From: Leucothrix mucor | GTDB lineage: Bacteria; Pseudomonadota; Gammaproteobacteria; Thiotrichales; Thiotrichaceae | Assembly: GCA_015662325.1 (NCBI GenBank) | Contig: DQUJ01000107.1 | Location: 1 to 8,067 of the forward strand | Length of the DNA stretch: 8,067 nucleotides | Direction of reading: 5' to 3' | Shown here: in pieces, positions 1 to 6,320 of the stretch | Numbering within the stretch: position 1 is the stretch's first letter | How the letters are laid out: each line of letters begins with the position of its first letter | Notes under the pieces: generated by a model | What the model was told of the DNA's origin: nothing | What the model saw: the letters and a program-made list of their open reading frames with translations, nothing else | The model's database searches: none | Translations under genes and position numbers: made by a program

Positions 1-876
<876 letters not shown>

Positions 877-898
877 TTTATTCATGTTGGAAAAGTAA

Positions 899-1362
899 AA
901 AGAGCTCATCAATGAAATAACATTTAAAAGAAGCACCTTTGGATTTATTATTTCACTTATGGGCTCAAGCTCAGTAATAATTTTTTGTATTGGATTTCTA
1001 ATAAATCACATTAACATACAAAATGGAACAGTTTATTTGGTTGCATGGGATAAAATTGAAGAGAGTAGTGATCGGCAACATAGTTTTTTTAGGTCGCGAT
1101 TAAACCAATTGTAAAAAAAACGTTCTTAAGCCAAAAGAACACTGAAAATGATGAAAAGAAGTCTATTAATATCTTTTTTTCAGATGATAATAACATCGTA
1201 TATAAAGAGCAACTCAGCTATGGAGATGCTAAAGAGTTAAAGGGAACCAATAGGCGTTGGATTCAATGTTTATCCACAATTGATCCTGATACGCTTGCGA
1301 AACACGTTAGAGCCTATTGGCATTCTGTAAAACAAACTAAAGATGAGCAACAAATTGACTGA
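899..1362 (+). pseudogene. Frameshifted small membrane-anchored protein of unknown family
   Basis: Two overlapping open stretches look like halves of one broken gene. The first (open from 899, stop TAA at 1112-1114) encodes a hydrophobic segment (FGFIISLMGSSSVIIFCIGF), then a polar part containing YLVAWDKIEESSDRQ. The second (open from 1093, stop TGA at 1360-1362) encodes a soluble charged region including RRWIQCLSTIDPDTL and AKHVRAYWHSVKQ. The second half has no ATG, GTG or TTG to start from. One inserted base, or two lost, between about 1091 and 1111 would join them into a protein of roughly 150 residues with one N-terminal membrane helix. The only in-frame ATG of the first half (959) lies inside that helix and has no clear ribosome site, so the true start may also be damaged. 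The stop overlaps the holC start by 20 bases. I do not recognise the family. A sequencing or assembly indel is an alternative to real decay. Confidence 0.45.
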
Positions 1363-1792
1363 TATAAACTTCTACGTCGGCAAACAAGACAACCTTGACG
1401 GGCGATTATCCATCGCCTGTCGTCTGGCAAAAATGGCTTTTGAACGCAAACTTCATGTGCATATTCATACTGATAATGAAACTAGCAGCAAAAAGTTAGA
1501 TGCCTTGTTGTGGACACAAGAAGCACACAGCTTTTTACCACACGCCATAATTGACGAAGAACCAGACAGTAATACTGAAAAGTTAGACACCATCACACTC
1601 TCCCATCATGTCGAACCAATGACAAACTGCGATTACCTGATCAATTTATCAAATCTACGCCCTGCTTTCTTCTCGCGTTATAAGAAAATGGCAGAAATAA
1701 TTGATCAAGATCAGGCTATCTTAATAGCGGGTCGAGAGCGCTATGCGTTTTATCGTGATCGTGGTTATACTTTAGAATACCATCAGCTTTAA
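1343..1792 (+). CDS. holC: DNA polymerase III subunit chi
   Basis: Chi is a small accessory subunit of the DNA polymerase III clamp-loader complex. In E. coli it pairs with psi (HolD) and binds single-stranded-DNA-binding protein, linking the loader to SSB-coated lagging-strand template. The 149-residue length is typical. Family landmarks appear in order: an N-terminal INFYVG strand (8-13), ACRLAKMAFE (25-34), the IHTD segment (41-44), LLWT (55-58), SFLPHA (63-68), YLINLS (98-103), FFSRY (109-113) and the C-terminal RERYAFYRDRGY (131-142). Its position downstream of pepA matches the conserved gammaproteobacterial order. The start at 1343 gives the expected short N-terminus but overlaps the preceding broken gene by 20 bases and has no strong Shine-Dalgarno sequence, so expression may have depended on coupling. 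A methyltransferase gene follows after 26 bases instead of the valS found in E. coli. Confidence 0.93.
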   Translation: MSNKLTDINFYVGKQDNLDGRLSIACRLAKMAFERKLHVHIHTDNETSSKKLDALLWTQEAHSFLPHAIIDEEPDSNTEKLDTITLSHHVEPMTNCDYLINLSNLRPAFFSRYKKMAEIIDQDQAILIAGRERYAFYRDRGYTLEYHQL

Positions 1793-1818
1793 GCGACAAA
1801 TCAATCAGGATAAATAAC

Positions 1819-2439
1819 ATGACCCCTAAATCCCATTGGGAAGATATTTATACAACAAAAGATTCCAAACAAGTCAGTTGGTTTCAAGAACATGCGGAAA
1901 CATCTTTAAAGTTGATTCAACAGCATGTTGGCGATAAAAAAGCATCCATTATTGATATAGGCGCGGGCGCATCAACCTTAGTCGATGACTTGCTAGAACA
2001 AGGATACAACAATCTAAATGTACTCGATATCTCCAAACATGCGCTGGCAATTGCCCAGAAACGACTCGGTGATAAGCAACAACAAATTAATTGGTTAAGC
2101 ACCAATATTTTAGAAGCCTCCCTGCCCCAACACCAATACGATCTTTGGCATGATCGTGCAGTCTTTCACTTCTTAACCGACGAAGAAGACCGACAAAAAT
2201 ACGTTCAACAGGTTTTGAAAGCCTTAAAACCCAATGGCAAAGTAATTATTTCCACCTTTGGGCCCGATGGTCCACTCAAATGTAGCGGCTTACCGATTGT
2301 ACGATATAGCTCTGATTCTTTACATAATGAGTTTGGATCGGCATTTACCTTGCTGAAACATGGAAAGGAAGATCATTTAACACCCGACGGTTCAGTACAG
2401 AAGTTTATTTATTGTTATTGTCGGTTGGAAGTGGATTGA
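1819..2439 (+). CDS. Class I SAM-dependent methyltransferase, substrate unknown
   Basis: This 206-residue soluble protein has the Rossmann-like methyltransferase fold. Visible motifs are the glycine-rich SAM loop IIDIGAGAS (44-52), an acidic residue closing strand 2 (VLDIS, D70) expected to bind the ribose hydroxyls, motif IV in YDLWHDRAVFHFL (107-119), and the post-motif segment LKPNGKVIISTF (136-147). The N-terminal HWEDIYTTKD (6-15) and C-terminal HLTPDG-QKF (186-196) resemble a group of small bacterial methyltransferases usually annotated only as class I SAM-dependent enzymes. No substrate can be inferred. Shine-Dalgarno AGGA lies at 1807-1810, eight bases before the ATG. It sits 26 bases after holC and is probably co-transcribed with it. 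It converges on bioA with a 28-base gap. It could modify a small molecule, as some thiopurine or tellurite methyltransferase relatives do, but nothing here decides this. Confidence 0.88.
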   Translation: MTPKSHWEDIYTTKDSKQVSWFQEHAETSLKLIQQHVGDKKASIIDIGAGASTLVDDLLEQGYNNLNVLDISKHALAIAQKRLGDKQQQINWLSTNILEASLPQHQYDLWHDRAVFHFLTDEEDRQKYVQQVLKALKPNGKVIISTFGPDGPLKCSGLPIVRYSSDSLHNEFGSAFTLLKHGKEDHLTPDGSVQKFIYCYCRLEVD

Positions 2440-2467
2440 AGGCTACAGGCATTACGATTACGTTTAT

Positions 2468-3763
2468 CTACTTCAGCTCATTTAAAACACTAAAAATAGC
2501 ATCCGATAATGTAGTTAACTCACTCTTTTTTATTATGTACGGCGGCATAATATAAACTAACTTCCCAAACGGTCTTAACCAAACGCCTAGTTCTGTAAAA
2601 CGCGGTTGGGACCAACTTATATCAATTGGCTCATGTAATTCAACTACGCCGATTGCCCCCTTAACACGAACATCTTTAACAACTGCAAGTTGCTTACACG
2701 GCAACAATTCTTGTTTCATTTGTGCTTCAATAGCTAACACAGATTTCTGCCAATCTGATGCCAGCAAAACATCAATACTGGCACTGGCGACGCTACATGC
2801 CAACGGATTCGCCATAAACGTGGGGCCGTGCATTAATACGCCCTGCCCGTCTGCACTGATGCCTTCTGCTATTTTTTTGCTTGTTAGCGTTGCGGCCAGT
2901 GTTAAATAACCACCCGTTAGTGTTTTACCTAAGGTTAAAATATCGGGTTGAATATCCGCCTGCTCATAAGCAAACAAAGTGCCTGTGCGACCAAAGCCTG
3001 TGGCAATTTCATCTAGAATCAAAAGCACGTCATATTTATCACACAGCTTACGTACTCGCCTTAAATATTCGGCGCAATAAAAACGCATTCCTCCTGCATT
3101 TTGGGCAATTGGCTCAATAATAACAGCGGCTAATTGTGTGTGATGTTCACGAATTTTATTTTCAAAATCGGCAATGTGTGTCTCGTTCCAGTCTGATTCT
3201 GAGCTGCACTGTGGAGGCGCATCGGCAAATATTTGTTTTGCAAGCACGTCTTCAAATAATGAATGCATTCCGTTAACAGGATCACATACCGACATTGCAC
3301 CAAACGTATCGCCGTAATAGCCATTTTTTACTGTTAAAAGTTTATTCTTTTGCTTTTTACCCTGCGCATACCAAAACTGAATGGCCATTTTAATCGCGAC
3401 TTCAACCGCAACCGAGCCAGAATCTGCAAAAAACACGTGCTGTAAGTTATCACAGGTCAAATCAATTAATTTCTTACCGAGCGTTACGGCGGGTTGATGG
3501 GTTAAGCCACCAAACATCACATGCGACATTTTCTGCGATTGATCAACTAGCGCTTGATTTAATGCAGGGTGATTATAACCATGAATTGCCGACCACCAAG
3601 ACGACATACCATCAATGAGTTGCGTACCATCTGCCAATTCCAAATAGACATCCTGTGCAGAAACAACGGGTAACACGGGTGATGGGTCGAGCATGCTGGT
3701 GTAGGGGTGCCAGATATGTTCGGCATCGTAAGCAAGCCAATCTTGGGTTGATTTGAATGTCAT
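2468..3763 (-). CDS. bioA: Adenosylmethionine-8-amino-7-oxononanoate aminotransferase (DAPA synthase)
   Basis: BioA is a PLP-dependent class III aminotransferase that uses SAM as amino donor to turn KAPA into 7,8-diaminopelargonate, the antepenultimate step of biotin synthesis. The 431-residue length is normal. Active-site residues are in place: HIWHPYTSM (16-24) with Y21, SSWWSAIHGY (54-63), Y149 and D152, D251 (ILDEIATGFGRTG) below the pyridine nitrogen, R259, the Schiff-base lysine K280 (LTLGKTLTGGY), GPTFMANP (313-320), and R397 in WLRPFGK. These match E. coli Y17, Y144, D147, R253, K274 and R391 with offsets of 4 to 6. One oddity is that the usual GYHGDT motif reads GYYGDT (148-153). It starts 15 bases after the DUF805 gene stops and probably shares its transcript. 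No other bio gene is in the window, and no BirA-type operator was seen upstream of either gene. Confidence 0.95.
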   Translation of the reverse strand: MTFKSTQDWLAYDAEHIWHPYTSMLDPSPVLPVVSAQDVYLELADGTQLIDGMSSWWSAIHGYNHPALNQALVDQSQKMSHVMFGGLTHQPAVTLGKKLIDLTCDNLQHVFFADSGSVAVEVAIKMAIQFWYAQGKKQKNKLLTVKNGYYGDTFGAMSVCDPVNGMHSLFEDVLAKQIFADAPPQCSSESDWNETHIADFENKIREHHTQLAAVIIEPIAQNAGGMRFYCAEYLRRVRKLCDKYDVLLILDEIATGFGRTGTLFAYEQADIQPDILTLGKTLTGGYLTLAATLTSKKIAEGISADGQGVLMHGPTFMANPLACSVASASIDVLLASDWQKSVLAIEAQMKQELLPCKQLAVVKDVRVKGAIGVVELHEPIDISWSQPRFTELGVWLRPFGKLVYIMPPYIIKKSELTTLSDAIFSVLNELK

Positions 3764-3778
3764 GTTTTTGCTAACCTG

Positions 3779-4387
3779 CTATTTTTCTTGGTCTTTCATA
3801 TAACGTGCTAGCTTTTTAAGATCGGCTTGTGCGTCTTCATTTTGTTCTAAACTATCTTGTTCTTCTATCCCCCTAGTTTTCGATTGTTGACTCTCAAAAT
3901 ACCCAACAAAAAGGAAGAAAAAAGCCACTATTACGGGGAGAATTATTGCGCCAGCAATCACTGCTTTGCTATTAGAAGGGGGTCGCAAACCATATTTATT
4001 GGATGCTTTTGTCCCTGGAATAAAATAAAAGACCAAGGAAAGTGGAAATAAAAGTAATAGCGAACTTAACCAGCCCGACATATTAAAATCATGGCAACGT
4101 TGAATCGTAATAAGATAATACCAAACCATCCAAACAAAGTAAAAGAACAATATAAGCCCTAGACTAAGCCCTCCATCTGTTTTTATTACAACTAGAAAAC
4201 CGGTTAATAAGCTTAAAAATATAAGCCCTATTATACTAACCACCATCGAATAATAAAAATATCGCAGTCGTCCCATGCGTCCTTTGGAGCTAAACAGGTT
4301 TATTTCAGCAAAACCCTCATCGGCGGGAGTTGGGTCAACTACCGGCGCATTGGGCTTTGCGTAAGGGTTATTTTGGTCTGTTTCCAT
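3779..4387 (-). CDS. DUF805 family inner-membrane protein with acidic tail
   Basis: This 202-residue integral membrane protein belongs to the DUF805 family, whose function is unknown. Family hallmarks are the GRMGRLRYFYYS entry motif (36-47) before the first helix, QRCHDFNMSGW (96-106), and the GTKASNKYG segment (125-133). Membrane helices are likely at about 44-67, 74-95, 107-123 and 142-163. It is longer than many DUF805 proteins, with a Pro-rich N-terminal extension containing NPYAKPNAPVVD (7-18) and a highly charged, acidic to mixed C-terminal tail (about 165-202) that probably lies in the cytoplasm. The start lacks a clear Shine-Dalgarno: a GGGGGA stretch is about 18 bases upstream, too far to be standard. 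It is the first gene of a probable two-gene transcript with bioA. That pairing is a linkage only and does not imply a biotin role. Confidence 0.85.
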   Translation of the reverse strand: METDQNNPYAKPNAPVVDPTPADEGFAEINLFSSKGRMGRLRYFYYSMVVSIIGLIFLSLLTGFLVVIKTDGGLSLGLILFFYFVWMVWYYLITIQRCHDFNMSGWLSSLLLLFPLSLVFYFIPGTKASNKYGLRPPSNSKAVIAGAIILPVIVAFFFLFVGYFESQQSKTRGIEEQDSLEQNEDAQADLKKLARYMKDQEK

Positions 4388-4400
4388 AATCGTATGATAA

Positions 4401-4440
4401 GTTAATCCCCCGCCAATATCATGTTTTTTTGGGGACTAAT
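4401..4440. repeat. Imperfect inverted repeat, 10-base arms
   Basis: The arms gttaatcccc and ggggactaat pair at nine of ten positions if one G-T wobble is allowed. The core is the perfect five-base pairing tcccc/gggga. The 20-base loop contains a run of seven T. It could be a regulator-binding site or an mRNA hairpin in the leader of the DUF805 gene. It is unlikely to be a terminator, because no transcript ends here from either side. Confidence 0.35.
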
Positions 4441-4500
4441 CAATAATATACAGCACCCGATAAAAACGGCATAATGCGCGTCTTATCTATCATAGAAAAC

Positions 4501-4504
4501 AAGG
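4501..4504 (+). promoter_or_regulatory. Ribosome binding site deciding the SulP start
   Basis: AAGG lies eight bases before the ATG at 4513. The earlier in-frame ATG at 4474 has only a weak ACGG four bases upstream and overlaps a possible -10 box, so 4513 is the better start. Confidence 0.5.
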
Positions 4505-4512
4505 CTTGGCGC

Positions 4513-6066
4513 ATGTTTAGCAACATATCAGAAGAACGTAAAGAATCTATTAAAAATGACCTGCTTTCAGGTTTAACCGTTGCATTAGCCTTAGTTCCAG
4601 AGGCGGTTGCGTTTGCATTGTTAGCGGGGTTACATCCTTTAACGGGTTTGTATGCCGCATTCACGATTGGTTTAATCGCCTCTATCGTTGGTGGTAGACC
4701 GGGGATGATCTCGGGTGCTACGGGTGCAATCGCGGTTGTTATTGCTACATTAGTTTCCCAACACAACGGTGTGGAGTATTTATTTGCCGCAGTTATTCTT
4801 ATGGGGGCGATCCAAATTCTATTTGGTCTATTACGCTTGGGTAAATTCATTCGACTCGTGCCTCACCCTGTCTTTTTAGGCTTTGTAAACGGTTTGGCCT
4901 TAGTGATTTTCCTTGCGCAAATGGAACATTTCAAATTTAAACTGCCTGATGGAAGCCACGAATGGATGACGGGCACACCGCTTGCCATTATGTGTGCGTT
5001 AATCATTCTAACAATGGTGATCATCCATTATTTACCGCGCTTTACTAAAGCGATTCCATCCACGCTCGTCGCAATTGTTGTGGGTACTTTAGCGGTGCTA
5101 CTCATAGGCCGTTTAGGCTATGACCTAGATACCCGCACCGTTGCGGATATGGCTTCAATCAAAGGTGTTTTTCCTCCTTTCCATATACCCGATGTTAGCA
5201 TTTCGTGGGAGACATTAAAGATCGTATTCCCTTATGCGGCTGTGATGGCGGCAGTGGGATTAATCGAGAGTTTATTAACCTTAAACTTGGTTGATGAACT
5301 CACAGAAACCACAGGAAACCCTAACCGTGAATGTATTGGTCAAGGTGTTGCAAATGTAGTTACAGGCATGTTTAGCGGCATGGGTGGCTGTGCTATGGTT
5401 GGCCAAAGCATTATCAATATTAAATCGGGTGGTCGTCAGCGTTTATCGGGCATTGCAGCCGCTGTTTTTCTATTGATCTTTATTCTATACGCATCCCCCT
5501 TGATTGAAGTGATTCCCATTGGCGTTTTAGTCGGCGTTATGTTCATGGTGGTGATTGGTACTTTCGAATGGGGAAGTTTGCGTTTATTGGGCAAAATCCC
5601 GATCACTGATTGGTTTATTATCGTAGCGGTTACACTTATTACCGTCTTTACCGATAACCTTGCGCTTGCGGTAATCACGGGTGTAATTTTGTCTGCATTA
5701 GTGTTTGCATGGGAACATGCGCGTCATATCAATGCGACGATTAGCTATGACAAAATGGGCAACAAAGTGTACGAATTAAACGGGCCTTTATTCTTTGCCG
5801 CTACCCAAGACTTCCAAGATATTTTTACACCAAAAGAAGACACAGATGATGTTACCGTAGACTTTAAAAACTCCCGCGTCGCCGATCATTCTGCGATTGA
5901 AGCAATTGATAAATTAGCTGAGCGTTACAACCGCGCCGATAAGCGTCTGCACATTATACACCTCTCGGAAGAATGCCGTTTATTGTTGAAAAAGGCGGGT
6001 CCTTTAGTAGAAGTCAACGTAGTTGAAGACCCTAACTATCATGTTGCTGATGATAAATTAGGCTAA
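4513..6066 (+). CDS. SulP family inorganic anion transporter with C-terminal STAS domain
   Basis: SulP (SLC26-type) proteins are inner-membrane carriers for sulfate, bicarbonate or other anions. Numbering is from an in-frame upstream ATG at 4474; the preferred start is residue 14. Family features are LVPEAVAFALLAGLHPLTG (40-58), GRPGMISGATGAIAVV (74-89), LVPHPVFLGFVNGLA (128-142), IESLLTL (264-270) followed by the DELTETTGNPNRECIGQG block (274-291), and GMGGCAMVGQS (302-312). Hydrophobic segments between about 30 and 415 fit the usual 14-helix core. The STAS domain (about 430-520) has the DFKNSRVADHSA loop (463-474) and ends in VEVNVVEDPNYHVAD. Length from 4513 is 517 residues, normal for this group. 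The transported anion cannot be told from sequence; no carbonic anhydrase or sulfate-assimilation gene adjoins. A small gene starts 20 bases downstream. Confidence 0.92.
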   Translation: MFSNISEERKESIKNDLLSGLTVALALVPEAVAFALLAGLHPLTGLYAAFTIGLIASIVGGRPGMISGATGAIAVVIATLVSQHNGVEYLFAAVILMGAIQILFGLLRLGKFIRLVPHPVFLGFVNGLALVIFLAQMEHFKFKLPDGSHEWMTGTPLAIMCALIILTMVIIHYLPRFTKAIPSTLVAIVVGTLAVLLIGRLGYDLDTRTVADMASIKGVFPPFHIPDVSISWETLKIVFPYAAVMAAVGLIESLLTLNLVDELTETTGNPNRECIGQGVANVVTGMFSGMGGCAMVGQSIINIKSGGRQRLSGIAAAVFLLIFILYASPLIEVIPIGVLVGVMFMVVIGTFEWGSLRLLGKIPITDWFIIVAVTLITVFTDNLALAVITGVILSALVFAWEHARHINATISYDKMGNKVYELNGPLFFAATQDFQDIFTPKEDTDDVTVDFKNSRVADHSAIEAIDKLAERYNRADKRLHIIHLSEECRLLLKKAGPLVEVNVVEDPNYHVADDKLG

Positions 6067-6085
6067 GCTAAGGTAAACTTACTTT

Positions 6086-6301
6086 GTGATCAACCCACCC
6101 TCCAATCAAGAATACCCTGCTTGGGCTAGATGGATTGCCCAAGATAAAGACGGCACGTGGTGGGCATACCAAGTAGAACCACTACAGTTTCATAAAGGCT
6201 GGTACGAAAACGAAGTGGGTTTTATTCAACGGTTATGCAAGGATAAATCCGTAGTAGACTGGCGATTAACACTCCATAAAATCGGCTGTGAAACGGCGTG
6301 A
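6086..6301 (+). CDS. Conserved-looking Trp-rich small protein, function unknown
   Basis: This 71-residue soluble protein starts with GTG, with TAAGGT (6069-6074) twelve bases upstream as a possible ribosome site. It contains six tryptophans (13, 16, 25, 26, 39, 59). The segment PAWARWIAQDKDGTWWAYQ (11-29), a GW motif (38-39) and a closing DWRLTL (58-63) give it the look of a compact beta-rich domain. It resembles small hypothetical proteins seen in other gammaproteobacteria (recollection, not a search). There is no signal peptide or membrane helix. It lies 20 bases after the SulP gene and touches or overlaps the radical SAM gene: by 14 bases if that gene starts at 6288, or with a 19-base gap if it starts at 6321. 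Translational coupling with that gene is therefore likely. No function is proposed. The position between two firm genes in a tight run and the ordered aromatic motif argue for a real gene. Confidence 0.75.
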   Translation: MINPPSNQEYPAWARWIAQDKDGTWWAYQVEPLQFHKGWYENEVGFIQRLCKDKSVVDWRLTLHKIGCETA

Positions 6302-6305
6302 ATAC

Positions 6306-6310
6306 AGGGT
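6306..6310 (+). promoter_or_regulatory. Ribosome binding site favouring the later radical SAM start
   Basis: AGGGT ends ten bases before the GTG at 6321. The earlier GTG at 6288 has no Shine-Dalgarno-like sequence and would add eleven residues rich in Arg that precede the conserved start of the cobalamin-binding domain. Confidence 0.4.
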
Positions 6311-6320
6311 AGACACTAGG

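Larger units (their letters stand above)
4388..4512. promoter_or_regulatory. Divergent promoter region between DUF805-bioA and SulP
   Basis: This 125-base segment lies between two divergently transcribed groups and must hold promoters for both. It counts as intergenic if the SulP start is at 4513. An imperfect inverted repeat pairs 4401-4410 (gttaatcccc) with 4431-4440 (ggggactaat), with one mismatch, one G-T wobble and a 20-base spacer. A CATAAT sequence at 4470-4475 is a passable -10 box for the SulP gene, but no good -35 box sits at the usual distance. No confident sigma-70 promoter could be placed for the minus-strand pair. Confidence 0.4.

Noticed and set aside
1917..2105. Minus-strand reading frame inside the methyltransferase
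   Set aside because: Fully antisense to a well-supported gene with intact motifs; no family features and no ribosome site of note.
2440..2467. Possible bidirectional terminator between the methyltransferase and bioA
   Set aside because: Only 28 bases with a short attacg tandem repeat; no inverted repeat or T run of terminator quality.
2881..3324. Plus- and minus-strand frames inside bioA
   Set aside because: They are shadows of bioA, which has all its active-site motifs.
3857..4051. Plus-strand frame inside the DUF805 gene
   Set aside because: Antisense to the DUF805 gene's C-terminal half, with no recognisable features.
4440..4850. Minus-strand frame of 136 codons over the SulP N-terminus
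   Set aside because: Antisense to conserved SulP helices; its composition (many Pro, Ala and Asn) is what a reverse reading of a membrane gene yields.
5436..5678. Minus-strand frame within the SulP gene
   Set aside because: Antisense shadow of transmembrane segments with no independent support.
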